From contig CP091733.1 of NCBI GenBank assembly GCA_022009975.1, forward strand, positions 124,001-188,000: a stretch of DNA of 64,000 bases. Reading direction: 5' to 3'. This document shows, one piece after another, positions 1 to 9,309 of the stretch. This DNA is from Phocaeicola vulgatus (GTDB lineage: Bacteria; Bacteroidota; Bacteroidia; Bacteroidales; Tannerellaceae). A program made the position numbers and the translations under genes. Position 1 is the first letter of the stretch, and the number at the start of each line of letters is the position of its first letter. Under the pieces are notes generated by a model. It made no database searches, was not told the origin of the DNA, and worked only from the letters and a program-made list of their open reading frames with translations.

Positions 1-1726
1 GGACCGTCAATTCAGATAAATCTTGAGTCCTTCGAGTTGTACCTTTGGATGCGAAACCGTTTTTCCCATCTCTCCATGTGGATTTATGGGATTGTGTTTC
101 ATAATAACCCCTTGTTTGATTATATGTATTAGAAGATACTAAATATTTAATATCTAAACCTTCAATTGGAGTAAAAGTAGCATTGGCAAACATTCTTAAA
201 TTTGAAGCCTGATTTTCTCCTTCTACCTCATTTAGTAATGCTACCGGATTATAATATTCATTTTTTGTGCTTTCTGAATATTTCCCTTCTGAATTATATA
301 CAGGAGTTGTTGGATTGTAAATAAGTGCATTTCGATACACTTCACTATTATAACTTCCTCCGTCCGAACCGGAGAAATAAGTCTGTTTGAAACCACTTAA
401 ATTGGCATTTAATTTCAATTTGTTGTCGAACATCCTATGTGTAATTTCTATACGAGGATAATACATTTGATTGTTGGTGCGTTTAATCAAACCGTTCAGT
501 CCTCTGTATTCAAAGCTTGCTACATAGTTCGTTGTTCTACTTCCTCCTCGCAAACTGATGTTATAGATTTGAGTTAATGGAGTTCTTGTGACTTCATCTA
601 TCCAGTCTGTAGAAGCTCCGTCGTCTTGAGCTCCTGGCACTCCTTCTTTAACCCGTTGTCTATATTGTTCGGCATTCATGAAAGGAAGTTTCTTGACAAT
701 TTGTTGGGTAGAGATATATGCATTGACATTTACTTCTGTCGGCATTTCTCCCTGGGCATTCTTTGTTGTAATTAAAATAACTCCGTTCGTACCACGAGTT
801 CCGTAAATAGCTGCTGCAGAACCGTCTTTTAAAACGTCAATTTGTTGGATATCATCAGGTGATACAGAATTTAAATCACCGGGTATTCCATCTATCAATA
901 CAAGAGGGCTGGCACTTGCCATTAAGGTGGTCATACCACGTAATGATATTTCAGATGTTGAAGTCGGATTAGCATCAGGAGTGATAATGCTTAGTCCAGG
1001 TACTTTGCCTTTTATTAATTGTGCAGCATCAGTTGATGGCGTTTTCAAGAAATCTTCAGATTTTATTGAGGATATGGCGCTGGCTACTTCTCCTTTTTTT
1101 TGTGTACCATAACCAACCACCACAACTTCGTCTAAACTCTGAGTATCTTCTTGTAATTTCACATTGATTGTTTTTTGCCCGTTAACAGAAATGAACTGCG
1201 TATGGTATCCTATATAAGAAATCTGTATTACTGCATTAGCAGGAGCTTCCAGGGAATATTTACCATCCATATCTGTAATGGTTCCGTTCGTAGTACCTTT
1301 TACCATTACATTTGCACCAATTACGGGCATACCAGTAGCGTCTACAACTGCTCCTTTTACTAAATTAGACTGCTGACTGGTCGTATTTATAGTTCGTTTC
1401 TTGATAATGATGTGTCCGTTGCTGAAGGTTGCCACACAATCCGTACCTGTTAGCAATTGATTTATAGCTTGCTGTACAGTAGTTGCCTTCGGCATTTGTT
1501 TTACAATACGAGAATCATCTACATCTTGTGATTTGTAGTCGATTGAAAGTTTCGTTTGCTTTTCTATTTGCTTGAAGACACTTTTCAACGGAAGATTGCT
1601 TCCTGTCAGTTTGACTTGTTGGTGTTGTGCGTAAGCCAATACGCTACATGTTGATAAAGCTGTAATACACAATAGCCGAGATAATATTTTTCCTTTTTCT
1701 CCTGGCATTAGATTTGATAAATTCAT
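1..1726 (-). CDS. SusC/RagA-type TonB-dependent receptor with STN domain (N-terminal part, runs off window)
   Basis: Outer-membrane TonB-dependent transporter of the SusC/RagA type, read on the minus strand from ATG at 1726 and still open at base 1. About 575 residues are visible. In order: a signal peptide ending near AYAQ, an STN (secretin/TonB short N-terminal) domain around residues 40-100, a carboxypeptidase-regulatory-like beta-sandwich around 115-195, a TonB-box-like DEVVVVGYGTQKK, then the plug domain with SLRGMTTL and GTNGVILITT, and the first barrel strands. STN domains relay ligand status to a FecR anti-sigma factor, and such a gene lies directly upstream at 1879-2868, so this is the sensor/importer of a sigma/anti-sigma system. 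The substrate, usually a glycan in this family, is not visible; a SusD partner would be expected beyond base 1. Confidence 0.92.
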   Translation of the reverse strand, partial: MNLSNLMPGEKGKILSRLLCITALSTCSVLAYAQHQQVKLTGSNLPLKSVFKQIEKQTKLSIDYKSQDVDDSRIVKQMPKATTVQQAINQLLTGTDCVATFSNGHIIIKKRTINTTSQQSNLVKGAVVDATGMPVIGANVMVKGTTNGTITDMDGKYSLEAPANAVIQISYIGYHTQFISVNGQKTINVKLQEDTQSLDEVVVVGYGTQKKGEVASAISSIKSEDFLKTPSTDAAQLIKGKVPGLSIITPDANPTSTSEISLRGMTTLMASASPLVLIDGIPGDLNSVSPDDIQQIDVLKDGSAAAIYGTRGTNGVILITTKNAQGEMPTEVNVNAYISTQQIVKKLPFMNAEQYRQRVKEGVPGAQDDGASTDWIDEVTRTPLTQIYNISLRGGSRTTNYVASFEYRGLNGLIKRTNNQMYYPRIEITHRMFDNKLKLNANLSGFKQTYFSGSDGGSYNSEVYRNALIYNPTTPVYNSEGKYSESTKNEYYNPVALLNEVEGENQASNLRMFANATFTPIEGLDIKYLVSSNTYNQTRGYYETQSHKSTWRDGKNGFASKGTTRRTQDLSELTV

Positions 1727-1878
1727 ATATTTGTATGTTTGAAATTTAAGTAATAGAAATTTGATTTATTTCTCTTGTTCTGTCGAACTTAAAAGACCTT
1801 AGGTTTCAAATACCGGAAAGGGAAGTTGGTCGCTATTCTTTCCGGTTTTTCTTTTTTTCATGATATCCTCCTTTTTCT

Positions 1879-2868
1879 TTATTTGACAATGATATTGTTC
1901 CCTTTAATAGTATAATCTACACCCATCAACTGATGCAGGATTTCCATCACATCCTCAATTGTTTCATTCGGGGCGAATTTCACATGATACAAGTCTTTCC
2001 CATAACGGGTGGCATTGTATTGGAACGTGACTTTGTATTTCTTTTCTAACGTTGAAACCAGTTGCAAGAAAGGAACATCTTCGAAAATCAGATAACCTTC
2101 ACGTGTCATCTTGTACAAAGACAAATCCACCGAATTTCGTTGCACGCTATGATTCTCATGAGAATAAATCAATTGCTCACTGGGCTTTAAAATATATGAC
2201 TGAGCTATTCCGTCCTTCAGGCTGACTTTCACACTTCCTTCTTCCAAAGTGGTGGTTGTATAATCTTCACCGGCATACGATTTCACAGTGAAGATGGTTC
2301 CCAAGGCTTGTATATCCACACAGGAAGTTTTAACTATAAATGGTTTCTCCTTGTTTTTATATACTTGAAAAGAAGCCTCACCAGTCAAATATATAGTACG
2401 AGAATCCATCTTTTGGAAATCCTTTGGATAAAGAATCGTGGATCCAGCATTCACCCAGATGCGGGAGCTGTCTGGCAATAGGATTTCACGTGTCTCACCG
2501 TAAGGAACAAACAATTCTGCCATTTCAGCCGATTGGCGTAGCGTACGCTGTTTTGTTGTCCAATACGTTCCACCCACTGAGACTAAAAACAAAGTCACAA
2601 CAGCTGCATATTTTAACCATACAAGTTGGATTTGCTTTTTCTGAAGTAAAGAAGCATTCAATTGAGATTGAAGCAGGTTCCAATCTTTCCATGTATCTGC
2701 AGATATTTCACCCTCTGTTGTTTCCCAATGTTGTTGTAACAGATTTTCTTTTATTTCCTGATTTTGCTCCGCACGCAACCATCTTCCAAACAAGACTTTT
2801 CCTGCTTTGGAAAAATTCTTTCCAACGTATAGTTGAAATAACTTTTTAATTGATTCGTGTGCTTCCAT
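1879..2868 (-). CDS. FecR-family anti-sigma factor
   Basis: Single-pass inner-membrane anti-sigma factor of 329 residues. The N-terminal cytoplasmic part (about 1-80) should bind the sigma factor. A hydrophobic segment follows at about 84-105 (WLKYAAVVTLFLVSVGGTYW). The periplasmic FecR domain covers about 115-215 (VPYGETREILLPDSSRIWVN, GEASFQV), and a DUF4974-type C-terminal domain ends with MGVDYTIKGNNIIVK. FecR proteins receive the signal from the STN domain of a TonB receptor, and the receptor is next downstream. The sigma gene is upstream, 193 bases away. No frame damage is seen. The family call is firm; the inducing ligand is unknown. Confidence 0.93.
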   Translation of the reverse strand: MEAHESIKKLFQLYVGKNFSKAGKVLFGRWLRAEQNQEIKENLLQQHWETTEGEISADTWKDWNLLQSQLNASLLQKKQIQLVWLKYAAVVTLFLVSVGGTYWTTKQRTLRQSAEMAELFVPYGETREILLPDSSRIWVNAGSTILYPKDFQKMDSRTIYLTGEASFQVYKNKEKPFIVKTSCVDIQALGTIFTVKSYAGEDYTTTTLEEGSVKVSLKDGIAQSYILKPSEQLIYSHENHSVQRNSVDLSLYKMTREGYLIFEDVPFLQLVSTLEKKYKVTFQYNATRYGKDLYHVKFAPNETIEDVMEILHQLMGVDYTIKGNNIIVK

Positions 2869-3061
2869 ATTGTCTGTTTTTATATGTATGTAGGTTCAAC
2901 TTTGAAACACACACAAGCTATATGAATTTTTTTTGTTAAAAAGTATTTCATTTTTTAGTGGCTTCCCTTCAAATCACATTATTGGTTTACTTGAATGTGT
3001 TATAAATAAATGAAAAAGTAAAGTCTTTGGAAAGATTTTTGACTAAATTTATTTAGGACTA

Positions 3062-3616
3062 TTATTTGATTGTCAGGAATAACCATAAATATACGATTTT
3101 ACGCAAGATAGCCAATGCAGCTGTTAGATGATTCTCTACAGTTCTTTTACTTATATGTAGGCGGATGGCTATTTCGTCATTGGAAAGACCTTTCTCCCTG
3201 CTCATCCGATAAACCAGTTGACGTTGTGGAGGCATTTGCTGAACAGCTGCTTGAATCATTTTTTGAAGTTCATGGGCAAATAATCGTTCTTCTTCGGATT
3301 CTGCGTCCGAAGCATTTTCTAAATATTCACGGGCGTACTTTTCTGTCACAGTCAGATGATCAAAGTAATCATAAGCTTTGTTGCGAGCCATTTGATAGAG
3401 ATAGGCGGAAACTGATTTTATTCGTACTAATTTCTCGCGGTCTTTCCAAATAGAAAAGAACATATCTTGCGTCATGTCCCGGCTTAATTCCGGATCATGC
3501 GTTAAGCTCGTCAAGAAACAAACTATTTTCGGCTGATATCGAAAGAATAACTGCTCGAATGCTTGAATATTTCCGGCTGCGATTTCTGTTAAGATATGTG
3601 CTTCTGTTATCTCCAT
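3062..3616 (-). CDS. ECF-type RNA polymerase sigma-70 factor
   Basis: Extracytoplasmic-function sigma factor of 184 residues, within the usual length. Region 2 includes RDMTQDMFFSIWKDREKL and YLYQMARNKAYDYF. Region 4 is a helix-turn-helix with MPPQRQLVYRMSREKGLSNDE and IAIRLHISKRTVENHLTAAL. It directs RNA polymerase to its target genes when released from the FecR protein encoded next. The order sigma, FecR, STN-SusC receptor is the standard trans-envelope regulation set of Bacteroidetes. The start at 3616 gives a normal N-terminus (MEITEAHIL). Confidence 0.93.
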   Translation of the reverse strand: MEITEAHILTEIAAGNIQAFEQLFFRYQPKIVCFLTSLTHDPELSRDMTQDMFFSIWKDREKLVRIKSVSAYLYQMARNKAYDYFDHLTVTEKYAREYLENASDAESEEERLFAHELQKMIQAAVQQMPPQRQLVYRMSREKGLSNDEIAIRLHISKRTVENHLTAALAILRKIVYLWLFLTIK

Positions 3617-4098
3617 AGACCATAAATCTACAAAAGAACAAATACTGAATATTAAATGTTTTATAATGTTTTGAACATCATAAAAGTTGCCCTGATTTTT
3701 GCCATGTAAAAGAATTCTCTTATCTTAATGTTACAAACATTAAATAAATAAATTCTCAACAAGCAGAACAAAAAAATACAAATTTAATTCGATAAACATA
3801 CATCTTTTTAGTGGCATTTTTTTCCAACTATGGGCTTGATGATTGTTTGTCTCAATAAATATAGCATTTGGATAGCTTTGCACATTTAGTATGCTTTATC
3901 AACACAGCGAGATAATTCGCTCTTTCTTGTGTGTATTTCTTTGGACTTGGCTGTTAATTAAGAAACTTGCTATAAAAAGATGTAACATTGTATTAAAATT
4001 TACCCGAAAAAGTAATGCTGTTTTAATACACTATTATAATATGTGTCGTATCTTTGCAGCAAAGATATTATTTATGATTTCTAATTGTAAGGTTAATC
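3617..4098. other. AT-rich intergenic region between divergent genes
   Basis: This 482-base gap separates the minus-strand sigma gene from the plus-strand ABM-domain lipoprotein. It holds one good Bacteroides -7 element (4049-4056, listed separately). I found no convincing -7/-33 pair for the sigma gene on the minus strand. An open frame at 3891-4169 has no recognisable content and runs over the real start at 4099, so I do not call it a gene. Confidence 0.5.
4049..4056 (+). promoter_or_regulatory. Candidate Bacteroides-type -7 element
   Basis: TATCTTTG matches the TAnnTTTG -7 consensus of Bacteroidetes primary-sigma promoters, 43 bases before the ATG at 4099. The -33 side is weaker: only a TTTT run near 4021 at about the right distance. 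Confidence 0.5.
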
Positions 4099-4509
4099 AT
4101 GAAAAAGATTGTTATTTCGTCAATGGCTATTTTGGTAGCCGCATTCTGCATGACTTCATGCAATGGTAATGCTCAACCTGCTGAGCAAACTGAAACTAAA
4201 GAGGCTCCGGCTCCTAAGAAAGAGAAGAAGACAATTGTCTGCCGTGTTGTTGTAAAGGACGGACAACAGGCTGCATTCACGGAAGTGGCTGAAAAGTTGG
4301 TGAATGCTACCCGCCAAGAGCCGGGCAATGTCAGCTATAACTTGTACCAGTCTCCGTTTGACTCTACTATGTTTATCTTCTATGAAGAGTACAAAGACGA
4401 GGATGCTTTCAATGCGCATGCCAATTCCGATCACTTCAAGGCTTTCGCCGATGCTATTCCTAGTATGTTGGCAGAAGAATTGAACATCGAGCAGTTTGAG
4501 AGAGGATAG
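4099..4509 (+). CDS. Lipoprotein with antibiotic-biosynthesis-monooxygenase (ABM/YgiN-like) fold
   Basis: 136 residues. A lipoprotein signal is present: a hydrophobic stretch ISSMAILVAAFCMTSC with a lipobox-type Cys at residue 21, then a Lys/Pro/Glu-rich linker to about residue 43. The remainder matches the ferredoxin-like ABM dimer fold: TIVCRVVVKDGQ, TRQEPGNVSYNLYQSPFDST, FIFYEEYKDEDAFNAHANSD, HFKAF. Members include quinol monooxygenases and heme-degrading relatives, but many have no known substrate. Being lipid-anchored outside the cytoplasm is unusual for this fold, so I do not assign a reaction. It is transcribed alone between a promoter-like element and a strong hairpin terminator. Confidence 0.8.
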   Translation: MKKIVISSMAILVAAFCMTSCNGNAQPAEQTETKEAPAPKKEKKTIVCRVVVKDGQQAAFTEVAEKLVNATRQEPGNVSYNLYQSPFDSTMFIFYEEYKDEDAFNAHANSDHFKAFADAIPSMLAEELNIEQFERG

Positions 4510-4531
4510 AATAGGGTGCGACCTATTTTGA

Positions 4532-4578
4532 AAAAGCATATATGCTATTTGCGAAAAGCATATATGCTTTTATTATTT
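4532..4578. terminator. AT-rich hairpin terminator between convergent genes
   Basis: Bases 4532-4545 are perfectly complementary to 4558-4571, with a 12-base loop, followed by a T-rich tail. Each arm contains the palindrome GCATATATGC, so each can also pair with itself. It lies between the end of the ABM lipoprotein (plus) and the end of the gene at 4618 (minus) and could serve both. Confidence 0.75.
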
Positions 4579-4617
4579 TAGCTGGTAGATGCTATTAGGT
4601 GATTGGATATTCCTTGT

Positions 4618-5485
4618 TTAAAATCCCATGTGGAAACGACTTCTGTTTGTCCCGAACGGGGAGAATAGGAATTGGCGGTTCATTCGCTTGTTGAAATGGT
4701 CGTATTGGTAATTCATCCCAAATTGCAATTTTAAATGCTCGGCAACTTTAATCTCTACCGCTCCTCCCACATTCGTCCGGTTAAGCAAAGGGTTCATCAT
4801 CAAGAATGGGTCTGCCGCATTGTCTCCATAGAAGGCATACGAACCCCAAGCTTTCAAAGCCATCCAGTCATTTACTTGGTAATGGAGCAAAATGTTTATG
4901 CCGCCCCAAAGGGTAGGGGAACTGGTGTATGGCGTATAATATCTACCTCCGAACCCTCCAACCGTAATGGTTGCATTCCCGATTTGGTGCGATAGGGAAG
5001 TCTGTAGGATGTTCATGCCACCCAATGCCGGCCATGTTTCCTGGATTCCGTTAGCTATGAATAATGTATTCTCGGAAACGGGATGGAAATATAGTTCGTC
5101 ATAATCGAGAGCCATCGGATTCATACGTCTGAACATTGCCGTGTAGGGGTTGAAATGGCTGATAGGCTTTTGAAAGCGAGTGCATATTGGCAGGACGATC
5201 CGATTCCGCTACATTCAGCAGGGCAACCGAGTGGGCATCCTGTGAAATCTCTTCGGAGAAACGCTGGTAGTACGCTATATATTTATATTGTAGCAATCGG
5301 CTTTGTTCGCTTAGCGGAATATAACTTTTATAAGTCGCCTTGGGAATCTCCCACTCATATTTCTGTTCTGTAGGAATGGCGAATAATTTCCCTTTTTGAT
5401 CCATGACAAAACGCAACCTTCCCTCTGCATATAAAGATACTTGGCAGGTAAAAAGACAAATACAGGCTATCATCCATCTGTTCAT
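4618..5485 (-). CDS. Secreted protein of unknown function (split by one frameshift)
   Basis: I do not recognise this family. Two overlapping frames join into one protein of about 288 residues if the T-run 5168-5171 (AAAA on the coding strand) is shortened by one; the join then reads SLSKPISHFNPYTAMFRRMN. The start at 5485 gives a signal peptide (MNRWMIACICLFTCQVSLYA). The C-terminal half is rich in alternating polar/aromatic beta segments (GNATITVGGFGGRYYTPYTS, MALKAWGSYAFYGD, LKLQFGMNYQYDHF) and ends in Phe, as in small outer-membrane beta-barrels. I infer an outer-membrane or periplasmic location. Nothing next to it suggests a pathway. Confidence 0.6.
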
Positions 5486-5573
5486 AACTCTCCTTTTTAT
5501 GATATGTTAAGGGCAAAAATAAGGAATATTTTGATTTTTTCTTTGAAAAGCTCTTTGTATTCTGAATTTTTCG

Positions 5574-5581
5574 TATATTTG
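5574..5581 (+). promoter_or_regulatory. Candidate -7 element for tonB
   Basis: TATATTTG (5574-5581) fits TAnnTTTG and sits 42 bases before the ATG at 5624. A TTTG at 5554-5557 could be the -33 box, but the 16-base gap is a little short. Confidence 0.55.
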
Positions 5582-5623
5582 CCCTGTAATAGAGCACATT
5601 TTTTTAAACTAAATAAATAATTT

Positions 5624-6318
5624 ATGGAAGTTAAGAAATCACCCAAAGCGGACCTTGAGCGTGGTAAAACGATGAGCCTTTTGATGGGTTTCGTTGTCGG
5701 CTTGGCTGTCCTATTCGTTGGATTCGAATGGGGTTCTACCGATGTTAAGGTCGTTACGGCAGACGAAGGTGTTCAAGACATCATCGCAGAAGAGGAAATT
5801 GAAATTACGAGACAGGAAAATACGCCTCCTCCTCCACCACCACCAGCAGCACCGGTTGTTACCGATATGTTGAACGTTGTGGATGATGACGTAGAGTTGG
5901 AACAGCAGGATATCGTAACATCTGAAGATAATGCTTCTGAAGCACAGACTCAGACTTACGTTGCTCCAGTAGTCCAGGAAGAAGAAGAAGAAGAATCTGC
6001 ACAGCAGATCTTTACCGTAGTAGAAAGCAGCCAGAATACCCTGGTGGTACAGCTGAGTTGTTCAAATACTTAAGTAAAGCTATCAAATACCCGGTTATCG
6101 CACAGGAAAACGGTATCCAAGGTCGTGTAGTTTGTTCTTTCGTTGTAAACCGAGACGGTTCAATCGTGGACATTCAGGTTATGCGTGGTGTTGATGCATC
6201 TTTGGATAAAGAAGCTGTCCGCGTGATTAGTGAAATGCCTAAATGGAAACCAGGTGAGCAGCGTGGTAAACCTGTACGTGTAAGATTTATCTTACCGGTT
6301 CAGTTCCGTTTGCAATAA
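5624..6318 (+). CDS. tonB: TonB energy transducer (split by one frameshift)
   Basis: Inner-membrane-anchored TonB, which passes proton-motive energy from ExbB/ExbD to outer-membrane receptors. The first frame has a membrane anchor at about residues 18-34 (LLMGFVVGLAVLFVGFEW), then an acidic and proline-rich periplasmic spacer with a run of seven prolines around residue 70. The second frame holds the TonB C-terminal domain (YPVIAQENGIQGRVVCSFVV, SLDKEAVRVISEMPKWKPG, PVRVRFILPVQF). One added A at 6024-6026 joins them as VVEKQPEYPGGTAELFKYL, restoring the family's PEYPGG motif; total about 231 residues. The exbB/exbD operon lies 2.2 kb downstream, not adjacent. Confidence 0.9.
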
Positions 6319-6340
6319 TAAGTATTATTCATAGGAGAAG

Positions 6341-6380
6341 AAGGGGCTGTATCAAAATATTTTTTGATACAGCCCCTTTA
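6341..6380. terminator. Hairpin terminator (GGGGCTG family, copy 1)
   Basis: A perfect 17-base stem (6341-6357 with 6362-6378) with a 4-base loop, directly after tonB. The stem sequence AAGGGGCTGTATCAAAA recurs with small changes at three other gene ends in this window (18491, 53215, 61942). Confidence 0.85.
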
Positions 6381-6513
6381 AGGTGGGTTGTAATTAGCAA
6401 ATTGTCAGGTGCGTTTGCGATTATGGCACACCGCCTCTTCTTTTGCCAAAGCCATTCGGTTCATGGACCGGTGACTTACCTGTTTTGTGTAAATAAAATG
6501 ACTCAATATAATT

Positions 6514-7486
6514 ATGGTTGCATTTAATGAAATTCTTCGATTGATAGAACAATCTATTCGTGGCCTTGTTTTCAATGACCCTCCTAAAAGTTTGTTTGAA
6601 CCGGTCACTTATACTCTTTCCCTTGGTGGAAAACGCATCAGACCGGCTTTGACTTTGATGGCATACAATATATATAAAGAAGATGTTGCTTCTGCCTTGG
6701 ATGTGGCAATGGGGTTGGAAGTGTTCCATAACTTCACCTTGCTTCATGACGACTTGATGGATGAGGCAGATATGCGCCGTGGTCAACCAACCGTACATAA
6801 AGTGTGGGATGCAAATACCGCCATCTTGTCGGGCGATGCCATGCTGATTGCAGCTTATCGTTTAGTGGCAAAGGCGGACAGGGTACATTTGAAACCAGCA
6901 TTGGATTTGTTCACTCAGACTGCCCTTGAAATATGCGGAGGCCAACAATATGATATGGAGTTCGAGAAAAGGGATGATGTGGCTGAGGAAGAGTATATTG
7001 AGATGATTCGTTTGAAGACTGCTGTCTTGTTGGCTTGCGCCTTGAAGATGGGCTATCTTGGCGGATGCGCCTGCCGAGGATGCCGAACATCTTTACCATT
7101 TCGGTATTGCAATAGGTTTGGCTTTCCAGTTGCAAGATGACTTGTTGGATGTTTATGGCGACCCGAAAACATTCGGGAAGAATATCGGGGGCGACATCTT
7201 ATGCGATAAAAAGACATTTTTGTTGATTAATGCGTTCAAAAGAAGCAATGAACAGCAGAAGGAAGTGCTGAAACGTTGGATTGGGGCTGCATCCGTTGAC
7301 CCGCAAGCCAAAATAGCTGCGGTTACGGACATCTATAACCAATTGCACTTGAAGCAGCTTTCCGAAGAAAAGATAGAAGCCTATTTTACGGAAGCCATGT
7401 CTCATTTGGATGCTTTGAATGTTGAACCGGTAAAACTGGCTGCATTGAAAGAAATCAGCCATTTGTTGATGAATCGAAAGTCGTAA
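6514..7486 (+). CDS. Polyprenyl (farnesyl/geranylgeranyl) diphosphate synthase, split by one frameshift
   Basis: Class I trans-prenyltransferase that condenses isopentenyl diphosphate onto an allylic diphosphate, feeding quinone and undecaprenyl lipid synthesis. Visible motifs: GGKRIRP (39-45), the first Asp-rich motif DDLMDEADMRRG (DDxxD at 79-83), ICGGQQYDMEF, and in the second frame the second Asp-rich motif LQDDLLDVYGDP. The two pieces join if the G-run 7050-7052 gains one G, giving ALKMGAILADAPAEDAEH; about 324 residues, normal for the family. Chain length cannot be told from sequence alone. The stop lies 4 bases before the TatD start, so the two are likely cotranscribed. Confidence 0.9.
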
Positions 7487-7490
7487 TGAT

Positions 7491-8276
7491 ATGAAATTGA
7501 TAGATACGCATGATCATATATATCTGGAAGATTTCGACCCTGAGCAAGACCGATTGATTAAAGAAGCGCAAGAATCAGGAATTGACACCTTGTTGCTGCC
7601 TAATGTCGATTTGGAAACGGTAGACAGGATGCACGACTTGTGCGACCGTTATCCTGATTTTGCATTCCCGATGATGGGTTTCCATCCGACCAGTGTTACT
7701 GCCGAATATGCCGGTAGTTTGAAAAGCATAGAATCTTGGTTGGGCAAGCGCCGTTATTGCGGAATAGGAGAGATAGGCATAGACCTCTTTTGGGATAAGA
7801 GCTACCTCCGTCAGCAAAAAGAGGTGTTTGAGGAGCAACTTCGATGGAGTATTGATTTGGGTTTGCCGGTAGCGATACATACGCGTGACGCATTTCCAGA
7901 GGTATTTGACTCAATATATAAGGTGGGCCCAGATAACTTGTATGGCGTTTTCCATAGTTTTACCGGAACGGCTGACGAGTTGGAAGAGGTGAAGAGGCTG
8001 TCCACTTTCAAAATAGGAATAAACGGGGTAGTCACATTTAAAAATTCCAAGTTGGGGGAAATATTACAGAACACGGATTTGACGCAAATTGTATTGGAAA
8101 CAGATGCGCCTTATTTGTCGCCTGTGCCCTACCGCGGGAAACGCAATGAACCGCTGTATATTTGGAAAACTGCTGAAAAATTAGCACAAATTTACCAAAT
8201 ATCTTTGGAACAGGTCGTAGATGAAACAAGAAAAAATGCCCTTTCGGTATTTAAAAATGTGAACAAAGATATATAA
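7491..8276 (+). CDS. TatD-family metal-dependent hydrolase
   Basis: 261-residue TIM-barrel amidohydrolase-fold nuclease-like enzyme. The metal ligands of the TatD family are all present in order: THDH near the N-terminus, GFHPT, GEIGIDLFWD, PVAIHTRDAF, HSFTG, and ETDAPYLSPVPYRGKRNEP near the C-terminus. TatD homologues are 3'-5' DNases or D-aminoacyl-tRNA deacylase-like enzymes; the exact substrate is not shown here. Intact, and only 4 bases behind the prenyl synthase. Confidence 0.93.
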   Translation: MKLIDTHDHIYLEDFDPEQDRLIKEAQESGIDTLLLPNVDLETVDRMHDLCDRYPDFAFPMMGFHPTSVTAEYAGSLKSIESWLGKRRYCGIGEIGIDLFWDKSYLRQQKEVFEEQLRWSIDLGLPVAIHTRDAFPEVFDSIYKVGPDNLYGVFHSFTGTADELEEVKRLSTFKIGINGVVTFKNSKLGEILQNTDLTQIVLETDAPYLSPVPYRGKRNEPLYIWKTAEKLAQIYQISLEQVVDETRKNALSVFKNVNKDI

Positions 8277-8419
8277 TTGTGTATTTTCAATTAACAAGCA
8301 AATTTATTTGAGAGATTTTGTGTATATGTCAATCAAAAAGTATAGATTTGTGCACTGAAACGTATGCAATAGGAAAATTTTTCGTATTTTGCACCCGTTT
8401 TACAAGTAAGAGCTGAATT

Positions 8420-8507
8420 GGAGAGATGCTCGAGTGGTTGAAGAGGCACGCCTGGAAAGCGTGTATACGCCTAAAGCGTATCGCGGGTTCGAATCCCGCT
8501 CTCTCCG
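8420..8507 (+). tRNA. tRNA-Ser (anticodon GGA)
   Basis: An 88-base class II tRNA. Acceptor arm GGAGAGA (8420-8426) pairs with TCTCTCC (8500-8506), discriminator G. The anticodon stem CACGC/GCGTG holds loop CTGGAAA with anticodon GGA. A long variable arm and GGGTTCGAATCCC T-arm are present. The 3' CCA is not encoded. Confidence 0.95.
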
Positions 8508-8556
8508 CGAATAATAAACAAAATGAGAATTATTAATCTTAAAAATTAAACACACA

Positions 8557-9306
8557 ATGAAAAAGTATTTCGCTAAAGCATTCTTGGGCTTGTGTGCCCT
8601 TGGAACTTCTACTGTAGCATTCGCACAAGAAGCTGCAGAAGCAGCTCAGCCAGCTGTTGAATCAGGTATGCATCAAGCTTTGAAGACAAAGTTTATCGAA
8701 GGTGGTGCAGACTTCATGAGCTTAGTTGCAATTGCCTTGATTTTCGGTTTGGCATTCTGCTTGGAAAGAATCATCTATTTGAACTTAGCAGAAACTAATC
8801 CTTCAAAATTATTGAAAGGTATCGAAGAAGCTTTGGATAGAGGAGACGTAGAAGCAGCTAAAACAATCGCTCGCGACACAAGAGGTCCTATCGCTTCTAT
8901 CGCTTACCAAGGTTTGATGAGAATCGACCAGGGTGTTGACATCGTTGAAAAGTCAATCGTATCTTACGGTGGTGTTCAAGGTGGTCTTTTGGAAAAGAAC
9001 TTGTCTTGGGTTACATTGTTTATCGCAATGGCTCCGTCTTTGGGATTCTTGGGAACAGTTGTAGGTATGATCATGGCGTTCGATAAAATCGAACAAGTTG
9101 GTGATATCAGCCCGACCGTTGTAGCAGGTGGTATGAAAGTTGCGTTGATTACTACTGTAGGTGGTTTGATCGTTGCTTTGATTCTTCAGATTTTCTACAA
9201 CTACTTGTTGAGCAAATTGGAATCAATCTTGAACCAGATGGAAGATGCTTCTATCTCATTGATCGACTTGGTTATCAAATATAACCTGAAATTTAAAAAT
9301 AATTAG
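8557..9306 (+). CDS. exbB: ExbB/MotA/TolQ-family proton channel protein
   Basis: 249-residue inner-membrane subunit of the Ton motor. It has an N-terminal signal-like segment ending VAFAQE, as often in Bacteroidetes ExbB, then three membrane helices: about 53-75, about 148-170 (LSWVTLFIAMAPSLGFLGTVVG, the signature region) and about 190-215 (MKVALITTVGGLIVALIL). It heads a four-gene operon with gaps of 3, 18 and 2 bases, followed by a hairpin terminator at 10877. With two ExbD proteins and a TonB it powers SusC-type importers. Codon use matches highly expressed genes. No frame damage. Confidence 0.93.
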   Translation: MKKYFAKAFLGLCALGTSTVAFAQEAAEAAQPAVESGMHQALKTKFIEGGADFMSLVAIALIFGLAFCLERIIYLNLAETNPSKLLKGIEEALDRGDVEAAKTIARDTRGPIASIAYQGLMRIDQGVDIVEKSIVSYGGVQGGLLEKNLSWVTLFIAMAPSLGFLGTVVGMIMAFDKIEQVGDISPTVVAGGMKVALITTVGGLIVALILQIFYNYLLSKLESILNQMEDASISLIDLVIKYNLKFKNN

Positions 9307-9309
9307 ACT

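Noticed and set aside
2424..2849. 141-residue plus-strand frame within the fecR region
   Set aside because: Entirely antisense to a well-supported anti-sigma gene and without any recognisable domain.
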